Part shown: positions 24,887-37,700 of the stretch, piece after piece | Layout of the letters: each line of letters starts with the position of its first letter | How positions within the stretch are numbered: position 1 is the first letter of the stretch | From: Brachycybe producta | Taxonomy: Eukaryota; Arthropoda; Diplopoda; Playtdesmida; Andrognathidae | Length of the DNA: 64,000 nucleotides | Direction: 5' to 3' | Assembly (NCBI GenBank): GCA_036925085.1 | Contig: JAUPFP010000041.1 | Location: forward strand, 442,001-506,000 | Made by a program: the position numbers and the translations under genes | The notes under the pieces: generated by a model | Told to the model about the DNA's origin: nothing | The model's database searches: none | What the model saw: the letters and a program-made list of their open reading frames with translations, nothing else

Positions 24887-26394
24887 CTTAAAATAAAAAA
24901 ATCGGATAATATAAAATATATTTTCGGTATGACCCATTAGAAGTTAGGGTATAATCCTAAAATACGGTACATTGGCTCATGGCCATATGCAGCTTCAGCT
25001 TTGGGTGGGTAGATTCGGTAAGTCAATGAAGTTGGCCCCTCCCGAAAGTGGGGGTCCAACCAACTAAACCGACCCTATTCGTTAGTTCTGCAAAAATGTT
25101 CGTTATAGTGCTACTTCCGGGTAAAAGTTATTTAAGTTTAATTCTGGCAGGCCAAAATGAGCTGGGTTCGGCATCCAAAGGAAAAAAGATACTTTTATAA
25201 TATTATTTTGTCAAAAAAAGAAGTTTACATATTAAGCATAATATGCATATAAAACACAAAGCGATGTGACTGCTTCGAGTATCTGTTCAGAACCACATCA
25301 GACTCAATAGAGATTCAAATTGACCAAAGTAAAGTATTCTAGGATTTTTCCAAAGTTAGAAGAGAAGACAAATTCTTCCTTTTAAGTTAGCTTTAACACG
25401 GTTACACGAAACTCGTTTAAACACAAAACTATTTCGGTGTTTCGTCTTTATTAAAGTTTCCACTGTACATAAAGCAGTTACAGTATCTCACTAACAGCAT
25501 GATAATGATGATACCATATTATAAGGTCATTAAATTATACTAACACAGGAATATATTAAAAACAAATTAAAAATAAAAACTATACCAGTTTGTTAGATGC
25601 TGCAAACGGCCCAACAATGTGGCACTAAACGGGCAAACATTAAATGCCCGACTTATAATATTGCAGGCATTTCACATTTTAGTCATTGTGTTTAAGTGAA
25701 GATAGAAAACAACTGTTACATCTTTATATACTGTACTACCCATACTTTACCGATAAGAAATGGAAACAATGAAAATAATTTTAAAAAATTATCACTCGGA
25801 TAATAAAATCAACAAGTAAAAAAACATAACACTTGTAATAAAAAAATAAATTTTTCATTTATTAAAATAGAAACTGAAAACTTCTAATGAACCTTCATGA
25901 AAGTATAACAATCTTTAAACATTCTTTTTGCTACATGTAATCTTATTACATTCAGTGTTTAGTGTTATAGCACCCTTTTCAAATAAACCGACTTGAGTTA
26001 AATGCTATTTAACCTGAACGAAATGGTCTACACTCTACAGCACAATTACTGGTGACCACTCTAACCACAATTAGAGAAATGTTTGTATGAACAAACTCAT
26101 ATTTGCGGGTCATTTGACAATGGAATTTACTTCCAGAGGATGTTGTGCATGTAAAGACATATTCTTCGGGGTAAGGGGTAAAGTTGTAAATTCTTCATTC
26201 AAAACCAATATATGATACTGAGTTTTGTTTGATTTTAATAAAAAAATACTTATAAACAAGCTTTTTTTATGTACTGTTTGTTGCTTCACCTCGATATGCA
26301 AATTTGACTTCAGAGGGGTTGACAAAAAAATTTGATTTGCATCATTTTGTCTGATAGTATGGAGCCCTGTTAAGGACATGAAATATTTTAATCT
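24887..26394. other. Upstream of TPS2 exon 2; no first exon found
   Basis: AT-rich; parts (25480-26000) resemble 39660-40030 in TPS3 intron 1 and 26000-26250 resembles 40860-41160, so this is the matching intron. I searched for the RRYST-type exon and did not see it here or up to 28 kb. Confidence 0.5.
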
Positions 26395-26560
26395 CGTCCA
26401 GGACGAGATATCAAGTCGTCCGGACGAGATACTATAAGTCATCCGAAAGAGATCGTCATTCGGACAAAAAACGTTTTCGTCTAGATGTAAATGGATGTGG
26501 TTTTCTCCAAAGCAATGGTGCTTACCACTCTCGAGAAAACCACATTCATTTACATCTATG
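26395..26560. repeat. Short palindromes and a hairpin
   Basis: 26395-26440 contains CTCGTCCAGGACGAG and CGTCCGGACGAG, adjacent small palindromes. 26480-26560 has arms of about 28 bp (TCTAGATGTAAATGGATGTG on the left, CACATTCATTTACATCTATG on the right) with a loop of about 24 bp. Probably a MITE remnant. Confidence 0.55.
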
Positions 26561-27242
26561 AAATAGTTTTTGTAGCGTCATTTACCGTCATATATAATTT
26601 CCGCTATATTACGGTATACCGCTATCTTTGGAAACCCCTGCTTAAGTGCCACGGAAACGGCATATGGAATAGTGACGACCAGATGACATCACAGGGCGTG
26701 TCTTGCTGTGACGTTATTTTTAAGCACATAAACCTAAAAGGCTAAAAATATACATTTAGCCTAATTGTGCAATATGTCATGATGTCTAAATTTAAAATGG
26801 CATCATTTATGTCCAAAATTTTATAATAAATTACTACTAGTTATAAATCTATCACTAGTTATAAATAAAGACAATATACATGTAATATAAACAGATACAT
26901 ATGTGAAGTAAGCAGTTAAAAAGTGATAAAAATGATAATTTAAACTTATCAAAGAAGAAAAAATCGAAACATTTACAAAATGTCAATAAACACATAAACA
27001 TCATAGTGCCTACAAGAGAAAGTATGCTGCATAAAGGCTTTGATGGGTCAGCTGTACACCTCTACCGTAGGTGACACTGTACTCGACTTCTAATGTATTT
27101 TATATAGTTGGCTCACCATAAGATGAAGCTTGCTGTGTCAGAGGGGTTGAGAAAAAATTATGATTGTGTTATTCTGTAATCAGGTAAAAAAATGAAACAA
27201 GCCTTAGTTTTTGTCAAACCATCTGACATCACAAGATTCATC
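26561..27242. other. No gene recognised
   Basis: AT-rich intergenic sequence. Nothing supported. Confidence 0.35.
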
Positions 27243-27900
27243 TTATTGTAACATGGCTGGACCACGTCCAGCCGGTTCTTTCTGATTTTGACTGTCTCTT
27301 TGTTGGGTTGCTGGTCCCAGACCCGCCGGTTGAGTTCGGGTGGTGCGACGCTCCACACCCTCCGGGCTCGGGCTTTGTGACCTGCCGGGTGATGCAGGTC
27401 TACTGGTTGACCTGGATGTGCGGCCCTTGGTCGCGCCTTTGCTTCTAGTTGGGGTCGGCCTCCCTGGCATTGTCGATTCTTGTTCTTTTAGGGTTTCCAT
27501 GTAGATGGGACTCCCGAGTTCTGACGTTTTAAAAAGGCAGCGATGACTCTACACCTTCCAGAGGTGTTCGCGAAGAAACAGACTCTTTTCTATGAAACTA
27601 TGACAATTAAAACTGCTTTATTTTATAGGATACTGCAATACATTGCAAAGCGATATAAAATAATACATATTGTTTCTACTTCGACTAAAGACTACTTTGG
27701 AATAGGGTATTCTCACACTCGATTCTCTAGCGAGGAGGGAAACACTCTGGTTCCACAACTTTTTGCCTACTGTCCTCATGAGGGTACTTCACGTGCTTGG
27801 TTTGTTACTTTGACCCTTGGGAATACCCATATGTCGAGCTGACCAATGGCGATCTCTGGTCCCAAAATATTTCCTTTTTTGGAACTCATTTCTCCGAAAT
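27243..27900 (-). mobile_element. LTR end plus gag-like N-terminus, truncated
   Basis: On the minus strand an 85-codon ORF (27500-27243) starts METLKEQESTMPGRP and is rich in Arg, Ser, Pro and Thr, as Gag N-termini often are. Upstream, 27510-27900 has LTR-like features, including a CCTATAAAATAAAGC phrase. The element is cut off at its 3' side. Identity is inferred from composition and layout only. Confidence 0.4.
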
Positions 27901-28019
27901 ATGTAAATAATTTCGCAGAAATTATTTGGGCTTGTCCAGTGTCACTGGACATGAGGAAAAGTAATTTCCTCTCTCAAACTGCTTCCATATGTGCAGACAA
28001 CACCCTTTCGTTTTTCGGA

Positions 28020-31000
28020 CATTTACACAACCCCCGGTGGGGGTTGTTGGTCCCCTATCGGGTGCCTCCCCAGGTGGCGGATAAGAGAATGCCCACCAGT
28101 TATGAAGGGTACTGAGGGCATAAAATACTCAGGGCAGACCAAAAAAAAAAACACGCCATTGCCGGTCCCCCAGCCCGGGTGCAAAAGTGGAGTTTCGATG
28201 TCAGGTTGGCAGCCGGTTGTAAAGATTTGCCAAAACATATGATGTTGGTTCTAAATAGTATTCCGAATATGGCTAGGGCGTCCCTGCCATAATTGACGTG
28301 CAGCTGCAATGCCCGGTGGCTGTGATAAATTGGCAAGGGCTACCCCACATTGGACGGGTGGGGCTAAAGAAGCGAGTCCAGCATCAACAACAAGGAGGTC
28401 TTGGAAGTAGTGGTAGAAGTGGAGGTACTAAACTTAGGTTTGGCACCTGGAATATAGGGAGTTTGACAGGGAAGACTAGGGAGTTATCTAGTGTGCTAAA
28501 GGCTAGGAGGGTAAATGTTGCATGTCTGCAGGAGACAAGATGGAAAGGTCATAAATGCAGGGGCATTTGGGGATGGGTATAAATTAATTTATGCAAGTAG
28601 TGAGGAGGGTAGAAATGGAGTGGGAATTGTCCTAGATCAGGAACTCAGACATAGTGTGGTTGCGGTTAGGCGGATAAATAGTAGGCTGTTAGTAGTAAAT
28701 GTAGTTTCGGGTGGCATTGTTATAAATGTTGTTAGTGCATATGGCCCCCAGGTTGGATTAGATACAGCCAGGAAATGAGCATTCTGGGAACAGTTTGATG
28801 ACCTGATATTGGGCCTGAATAGGAAGGAACGGGTCATAATTGGTGGGTACTTTAATGGACATGTAGGTAAAGGTAGGGAAGGGTATGAAGAGGTACATGG
28901 TGGGTGGGGCTATGGATAGTGAAATAAAGTAGGGGAGAGTATTCTGGAGGCGGCAGTGGCACATAAGTTAATTTTAGCAAACACTATTTCAGAAGCGAGA
29001 GGAACATTTGATTACTTTTAAGAGCAGGGTAGGAGAATCCCAGATTGATCTCTTCATGATTCGGAGTGAGGATAGAAACGAGTGCAAGGATTGTAAAGTG
29101 ATACCGAGTGAAAACCTAGCGGGACAACATAGGCTATTAGTGTTAGACCTAAAACCTAGGGGTGCAAAACAGGTGGTCAGACATAGAGGAGAGACAGCAA
29201 TTAGGTGGTGAGCATTACCAGACAAGGCGGAAGAGTTTAAGAAAATGGCAGGTAAGATAGCATGGGATTTAGATGGCACTGCAGGAGAGCTGTGGACAAG
29301 GGTAGCATAACAGATCCATGATTGTGGAAACGAGGTACTAGGGACAGTACGAGTAGGGTGATCTCGATTAGACAGAGAAACTTGGTGGTGGGATGAGGAG
29401 GTACTGATGGCAGTTAAAAAGAAGAAAGATGCTTTCAAGACTTGGTGGCACAATGGAAGCAGGGAGGCCCAGATAGAATACAACCGTGCCAAAATAGAGG
29501 CCAAATAGCGGGTAGCCTTAGCAAAGCATAAGAAATATGTGGACATGTATGCCAAGTTAGGTACCAGAGCAGGAGAAATGGCAGTATATAGAATAGCTAG
29601 GGCTCGGGAGGAAAGGCAGGGATATTGAAAAGGTGTTGAGTGTCAATGATAATGGGTGCAAAGTATTGTGGGGTAGGAAGCCAGTACGGAACAGGTGGGG
29701 GGAATATTTCAGTAAGCTTATGAATGAGGGGGTAGAGCATGAGCCTTTCACTGGAAGAAATAATGATGGAGAAGAAGTGGAGCAGGTTAGGGCTGAGGAA
29801 ATTGTTCAAGCATTGCGAAAAATGAAGCTAGGGAAGGCTTTAGGGCCAGATGGGATACCAGTAGAAGTGTGGAAGGTCTTGGGGAATGTTGCCATTTCCT
29901 GGCTCACAAAGTTATTCAATAGATTGGCTATGGGGGATAGAATGCCAGGTGCATGGCGGGACAGCTGGTTAGTGCCTATTTTCAAAGGGAAGGGATGTGG
30001 GAACTATAGAGGTATTAAATTAATGAGTCATATGATGAAGCTTTGGGAGAAAGTAATTGAAGCTCGGCTACAAGGTAAAACTGCAATTGGGGGAATTCAG
30101 TTTGGGTTTATGCCAGGAAAATCCACAATGCACCCTATTTTTGCCGTAAGGCAAGTTATTGAGAAGTTTCGGGCTGCCAACACAGGGTATTTACACATGG
30201 TATTTATAGATCTAGAGAAAGCCTATGACAGAGTACCACGGAAGTTATTGTGGGAGGTCTTACAGAAGAAGGGGTGGGTGAGAGTTATATAGATATGGTG
30301 AGGGACATGTATAGGGATGCACGGACAAGCGTTAAGACTGCTTGGGGTTCTCTGATAGTTTTCATGTTAGGATTGGTGTGCACCAGGGCTCAGCACATAT
30401 CTATTCATTTTGGTCCTGGATGAGTTACTGGCAGGGGTGAAGCAGGAGGTCCCCTGGTGTATGCTGTTTGCAGATGACATAGTCTTAGTTGGGAAATCCA
30501 AAACGGAACTCAAGATAAGGTTAGAGGAGACTAGGAATGCCTTGGAATCAAAGGGGTTGAAAATACGTAGGGCAAAAACGGAGTACATGAAATTTCAGTG
30601 GGATAGGAAAGAACAGTTGAATGAGGGGATTAGACTTGGGGACAGTTTAATGCAGCAGGTGCATGACTTCAAATATTTAGGATCTGTGCTGCAAGATGAT
30701 GGGAGCTTAGACTTAGACATCACAAACTGGATAAAAGCAGATTGGAATATGTGGAGGCAGGCTAGTGGGGTTTTATGTGACAAGAAGTTACCTATAAAAT
30801 TGAAGGGAAAGTTTTATAGGACAATAGTTAGACCAGCTATGTTGTATGGATGAGAGTGTTGGGCAATAAAGAAGGTACATGAGGACAGAATGCAGGTAGC
30901 TGAGATGAAAATGCTAAGGTTTATGAGTGGGGTAATCAGAAGGAATAGGATCAAAAATGATTTTATTAGGGGTAGTGTAGGGGTAACAAATATAGTAGAA

Positions 31001-31255
31001 AAGATGCAGGAGCAGGAGCGGAGGAGATGGGCTGCTGAGGCAGGCAATGAACTTAGACCTGGGAATAAAACAGGGTAGAGGAAGACCCAAGCAAACCTGG
31101 GACGGGGTAGTAAAACGGGATATGGTGGCATGTGGGGTCACTGGGGGCTTGGTGCAAAATCGGAACGAGTGGAGAGTTAGAACCAGCAAGGCCGACCCTG
31201 ATGCTTGCGGGATAAGGTTCAGGAAATGATGATGATGATGATGATGATGATTATT
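28020..31255 (+). mobile_element. RTE-type LINE, full-length but decayed
   Basis: Begins in a GC-richer leader (28020-28420), then encodes the endonuclease start FGTWNIGSLTGKTREL and ACLQETRWKGHK, continuing through frameshifts. The reverse transcriptase spans about 29633-30853: ALGPDGIPVEVWK, GFMPGKST, VFIDLEKAYDRVPR and LFADDIVLVGKSK are the ordered RT blocks, and ILGSVLQDDG-like sequence reads YLGSVLQDDG. The C-terminal part has a GRGRPKQTWDGVV-type stretch near 31085. The 3' end is (ATG)n at about 31227-31250, a short tandem tail typical of RTE. Several stops and frame changes make it inactive. Confidence 0.88.
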
Positions 31256-31702
31256 TTATGGGTCATCTGGGTGTCGAAGAAAAAGGGGTAGTCAAATAGA
31301 GACCTGGCAAGTGACACCCCCTATAAGTGTGTGTCTGACACATGTGCAGGGTCTGTCACATTATGGTCAGGCAATTATACAGTAATTGTTTATTAGTTGG
31401 TAGGAATTAATTTTTTTTAATTATAAGGTAATAAAAAAATTGCAAATTTTATTTATTATTTACTTTTAGATTTAAAATAATTGTAATTGTGTGACCACAA
31501 TTTTAGGATTTAATTAGACTAATACAAAAAATAAACTTTAATAATTAATTTAAAACAATAAAAAATTTTGATTCGTTTTTGCACGATCGTTTATCTTGCA
31601 AATTACTACAAGTCAACAGTATATAATATATTCATAGTGTTGGGTCAGGATAAAACAATGAATAAAATAGAAGTTAAAAGTTCTAGTGAAATTTAAGCTG
31701 GT

Positions 31703-34292
31703 ATGAAGGTGTACCCAAAAAGTAATTGGGAGAAACTTCTCTGTAAATGAAATAATATGTACTTTCAATGAACAACTTGGGACAACAATTTAATTTTTTT
31801 GAACAGCTCTTGTTTTCAAGAAAAATTGCCTAAAAGATCGGGGTGCACTTTAATACCAACCCCCAAAGTGTTTGGGACAACTAAAACAACAGCTGAAATG
31901 TAGCCAATAGGCAATAGATTGATTGGGACAACAGATTTTTTTTCGACAGTTACTATTTTTCAGAAAAATAAGCCTGTCATACTCCCATAGAAATATTTCT
32001 GAACCTGTTCCATCGAACTGTATTCTCAATGGACTTCAATGGACAATTTCATTTTCATTTGGACAATTCCAGTTGTTGAAATTCAGTCATTTGAAAAACC
32101 ATTAAGGTCTGGCCTATGTTATTCTAGAATGGAAACCAAATATGGGACAAGTCTGAAACATGCTCCATTGGATTGTGGACTTCAAAGGACAGTTTTCATT
32201 TTTGTTCAGACACCTCCAGTTCTAGAAATACAATCATTTGAAATACCACTAAGGCACACCCCAATGTTATCCTAGAATGGCTACCAGGAATGGTACAAAT
32301 TTGAAACTTATTACATTGAATTGTACTCTCAATGCACTTTAATGGACTGGTTTTCCTTCGGACACCTCCAGTTCTGGAAAAGTGATTTAAAATAACATTT
32401 TGGTCTACACTTATAATAGACACTGGAAATCGAACAAGTCTGAAACTTGTTTTGTTATATTGTACTCTAAATTTCTGGTTTTCATTCTAGGATAATTTTG
32501 GGGTATACCATAATTGTATTTCAAATGACTGCATTAAGTGTACCCCAATTTGCATATGCAATTTTCCTTAAAAACAAGCTGTCCAAAAAATTTAAATAGT
32601 TGTCCCAAGTTGTCCAGTGCCAGTAGATCTAGTCCTACTTACAGGATCCTGAGATCCTGAGGGATGTTGCTCCATCGCCTTGAAGTAGTCTCTCTTGAAT
32701 TACCCAATTCAGAAAACAGGTACTCTACCGTTACTTTCGTCCCAAGCACTGCACGAAGTGGCACTGATCCTAGGATCCTGTGTAGCACCTGGTCATACAA
32801 GAGTGCAACATTCTCTTTGTACCCCAAAACCGCAGCTAGACAGTCGTAGCCGATACTCCAGAACTGCGACGCGTCGGGCCGAATCGCGTCTATTAAAAAC
32901 CGCCTCACTGATCCAGTGCGATAAATCGTGTGCCATCCACGCTCCCAGTGTGTGAATTTACACTGGAACGTCGTCTGCTGGTCTGTGTCCGGCGCGAACC
33001 GCTTTACGTGGACCACTGCAACCTCTCAGTCCACTATCAACACAAACACTCTCTCCTCACCTGGTGGAACTGGAATATGCGGTTTTAAACTGTGTGGGTT
33101 ATAACATCCCAGGTACTGCACTCTCTTTGGTGCCATGTCTTGGTGCCATCTTATTAAAAAACTATTTAATAATAAGGCCCTTTCGGGGCATACTTGCATC
33201 ATTGGTTTCGATGTCGGTGCAATCGGTCCTCCTTCTCCGAAAGCCACACCCCCAAGCCTGCTTTGGTCGCTGGCGATGGCGGTACAGGTGGGCCCAGCGT
33301 CTGTGGGTCCATTTGGGTCACCACGTCCCTTTTGTGGGGCCTGGCTTGCTGCGTGAGGGTCTCTAGCTGGGCCTTCAGACTCTACTTGGATTGTCCTTTC
33401 AAAATGATTGTCTCCTTAGCTTCGAATAGGAGCGTCATTGATTGCTGTATAACATCTGCTTGATGCTCCACCACTCGTACTTCTCTGCTGGGTAGAAGAG
33501 ATGGTCTCCTGCAGAGCCCTCCATGGACAGGATTTGGACATGCCGCCCTGGGCTATGATGAAAAAACATCTTCACTACATTCCTTAGTTGTGTTTTTACA
33601 TGTCCTTCTGTTGGTCCTCCCAAAGGTCTTCTACGAGGACGAGTTGACCAATGTCTGTTGTCCCTGGTCCTTCCCGTGGTAGGTCTTGGAGTGCTCTGAG
33701 GTCGAAGAGCAACATCTTCTTGTTTCCGGAATCGTACACGTGGTCCCGGATATCTTTTCCCCACCAGTGATAGCATCTAGCTAGTCTGGTGAGTACCTCT
33801 ATGTCGAAGTCATATGCTTGTTTGGTCTGTGTCCATTCACAAAACCAACGTCCATCTTTATCAACCAAACTGTCGTAGGTGACATGCATACAGCATCACC
33901 GTGGTGGCGGGACTACAGGAAGCAATTCCACAGCCTCTTCTGGTGGCTCGAACCCTCCGGGCCACAGGGGCACTCTGTTAGGCTCCATGCTGGACGGCAC
34001 GTGGGAGTTGTGGCGCTGGTGCCATTCCCCAAGCCATGACAGCTCGGCACCATGCTGGCACCCTCCTATTGCAACTAGGTGAGAGGGGTAGGCAAGAGGC
34101 AGCTGGTCCCCTCGACTGGTGCTGGCCCTGCTAAGCACAGGAACCTCCGGCGCGAGCACACTGCATATGCAATTTTTGTTGAAAACGAGCTGTCCAAAAA
34201 ATTTAAATACTTGTCCCAAGTTGTCCAGTGCCAGTAGATGTAGTCCTACTTACAGAAAACCGGGCTCCCAATCACTCTGGGGTACACCTTAA
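31703..34292. mobile_element. 2.6-kb inverted-repeat transposon with unknown GC-richer ORF region
   Basis: Left end GAAGGTGTACCC at 31704 and the right end around 34290 (its complement, GGGGTACACCTT) start inverted repeats of about 120 bp. These include AACTTGGGACAA and AATTTTTTTGAACAGCTC-like sequence. A second copy of the right subterminal 92 bp lies at 32549-32640. 31860-32480 holds about three degenerate units of roughly 140 bp. From 32641 to 34165 the base composition is GC-richer and the minus strand has several broken frames (34219-33896, 33889-33596, 33247-32639 with one TGA), with WFCEWTQTKQAYDFDIE and HWERGWHTIYRTGSVRRF. I do not recognise the protein. Confidence 0.6.
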
Positions 34293-34756
34293 TAACTGCA
34301 AAATTTAATGTTAATGATAAAAAGTATAACCACCACCAAACAATATATTATATATGTATATCTATGCACTTGTAGGTTACATGTAGAATGAAAAATCTAC
34401 ATTTTACACATACAAACATAACATCATAGTAGCTTAGTGGCTAAATAAATACGGCTCATGCACAAAAATCTTGAGTTCTGGTGTCTGCATACAATTTATT
34501 TCTGTGCACACCTATCATTGTTAAAAGGTAAACGACTAGTATCTGAAGCCACATCACACGGAACACTTTGTGTTGCCACAAAGTGATGCCACGTAGTTGG
34601 TGATGTTCATCTCCACTGTAGTGAAAAAACAGTGACTAGTGTTTTGAGTGAACACACCCTATGAAACCAATGGTCAGCTAAAATAAAATAATTTTTGTGG
34701 CAACCCAAAAGGCTCCGTGCGAAGCGGGCCTAACGATAAACAGATTTTAAGACTCA

Positions 34757-37700
34757 CTATGAATTCAATTCCTTCTCTATAAAAAAATCCAAGCCATAAG
34801 TAAAGATGCTAGGAGGCAACTTGAACGTTGGTGCCATGATTATGCTCATAATTTTATCTTTTGAACGCTTACTATGTTTTCTGAATTCATCCTCAATCCG
34901 CAGTTCAAAATACAAGTTCCTGACTCTCTCGATACATTCCTTGTCCGGTATGCCATAATTGTCCTAAATATATTTGTACAAAAGTTTTATTTTATCATAT
35001 TTTTGGAAGAACCACACTTGCCTTTAAAAGCTGTCTTTGTTCACTGTTGCATTTGTCAAGTGCAACAAGCACTGGCCAACTGCATTTGCCTTGACCGATA
35101 TCTATTTTAATTTTGCCCACTATGGGTCTATGACCGAAAACATCAAGATAGTCGTCCTAACAACAACAAAAAACAGAAATGTAAATTTTAAATTTATATT
35201 TAAATAAAGACTGAATAAAGAAATTCATGTAAACGATCGATTCCAAACAATATCAATAACTATCTGCGTCTTAAACCCTTTAAACTGTGGTGATACACAT
35301 ACCGTTACCCCCAGCAGAGGTCATTTCCATGTACAATCATGCACCCTTCTCGTTTCTTGTGCTATTTAATCCTGATCCATTACATATGTCATTATGCAAA
35401 TTAGATTTCTAGCAAAAGTTCCCACTCCCTTTTTGATTTTAATGGTTGCTCAGGCTGGGTAATGAGCCAGTGCCACAGTTTTGGTGGAAAAAAAGTTTTC
35501 TTTTGTTTTTGTATCTCGTCTAGCCACAAAGCTCACAATGAAGCTCTGCGTAATATTTTCTCAAAGTGTGCTTTTGTTCAGAAATTATAACAAAAATTAT
35601 AATTACCGCTAATGATTTCTTTTCCTTGTAAGATCAGCTTGTGTGACAAGTTAGTGGGGTAACCGTTCATTGGGTGGTATGAATAAAACCGAGCATGCCC
35701 CTGAGCAGCCCTGAACATGATTAAAAAAAATCCATTGCCCCTATATAGTGCTTGGAGCATGAGCATTTTGGTTATTTTTATATGATTAATAAATCTGAAT
35801 TTTTGCTCAAAAAATAAAGATCAAATGCTCAGATAATTTAACTGCCGATGCAGACACAGGCTATTTATACTCTGTAAACTTTGTACTTTTCTATTAAGCA
35901 TTCTGAAAGCACTGTAGTATGTTAGATTTTATTCAGTGCTGTAATGTAAACAAATAACACAGAAAAAAGATCATTACTCCAATTCCTATTTATCAGAAAA
36001 ATGGTTTTTATGACAACTATACGAACCTCGATGCATCTTACTCTATAAATTAAATTAAAAAATGTGTCATTTTCTGTATGTGAAACTGGTGTCTTATAAA
36101 AATTGTTGCTACTCCTGACTCCATTTTGTATGAGTAAGTACTCACTATTTGGATAATTTGCTCCACTTTTTGCATGCGGTGACCATTGGGCTCAACAGAA
36201 TTATTCTTTGCTCTGTGTTCACACTCTCCAGCAAATGCTCACTTTTTATTCATATGACCCATTCAGTTTCAAGTATCAGGACCTCAATGGTAAGTCATTA
36301 TTCAAAAGTAACCACAACTTCTCACATCCCAGTCTACAAAGATGTCGCGATGTTCCACAAGCTTATAGACTCATGGAACGCAGTCTTAAATCATGAGCCC
36401 GTTCAGTCAAATTAAAGCTCCATGGCGTGCACGCCCAGTTTAAGATAACGGACCCCACGCACCCCCCAACACAGGGTTCTATTTGCTCTTAGGACATTTA
36501 AATATTATTTACCCGGTCGATGAACAACTGCGATAAAAGAATCGAAACATGTCTTGCTTGTGAATGTGCAACTGGGTCCGTTATTCCATGCTAGAAAAAT
36601 CCAAAATACGATTTAGCAATGAAGGTCACATCATTCATTTAGCATTTCAAACAAAAACAAATGAAAACCACAAAACATAAAAACATTCTTGATCTTTTCA
36701 GCAATTTTTAGCTTCGCCTGAGTTACAATTACAGTCGCAAGTGGGCCTCGGAAGTGCACATAGAAAGTGCTACGAAATTGCAATGAAATTTGCATGAGAA
36801 AAAGTTTATGATATTATACGTTTGCTCATTAACCTAAGGCAGTGCATGGTTTTCAAGGGGTGTGCCGTGAGTTTTACTCAGTGTCCCAGAAGTTTTAGCC
36901 TCTAATCTATGGTCTTGGAAGTGTTACATACTTTGCGCCAAAGGCGAAAAGCTACAAAATCTCTTGCGTAGAGGCTAAGTGGCTGCTAATCAAAAGAATA
37001 ACCTTCGATGTTAATAAGGTTGGAATATAAGCTTGAATATATAATAAAAGTATAGTATAATGATGTGAGACCTACCATTAGCATACACATTATCACAGGA
37101 CCATACATTGTTCCCCCTGTCTTCAGCCTACTCATTTTTACATAATTAGCCCAAGTGAAATCATCCATCGATCTTGTTCTACGTAATTTTGATGACATCA
37201 GTGCATCGAAACTTTGGCCCACGTGTGTATCCCTGCATATCTACAAAAATAGAATATCAGCTTTGTCACTGGAGATATAATACATGTACACGTATAAAGT
37301 TTTTACAATCACACATACCTCATTCATTAATTCAATAAGAGAAAGATAATAAGGTTTATCATGAAAATACTTCTTCAGTATATCAAATATTTTGGTATAC
37401 ATCAAAATACCATCGTCAATTGCATGCATTTTTACTTCACTCTGTCAGAAATTAAATAGAAATACCATTATAATAGAAAGCTAATCACAAATGATTCGAG
37501 GCCTTAAAATGTATCTAGTATCAACTGAAAACATAAAATATTATGATACACTTCTTACATGATATAATTTAACAAAAGGCAACAAAGTAACAACGTGAAA
37601 AAAACATAAAAAAAATGTTATTTAAACTTTCAAAATGTGTTTGAAATTAGAAGCCTATATAGCAGTATGTGCACAAATACATCAGATTCTACTGCCAAAG

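Noticed and set aside
34431-34490. tRNA gene
   Set aside because: An A-box-like TAGCTTAGTGGCTAA is present but no B box or acceptor-stem pairing could be made.
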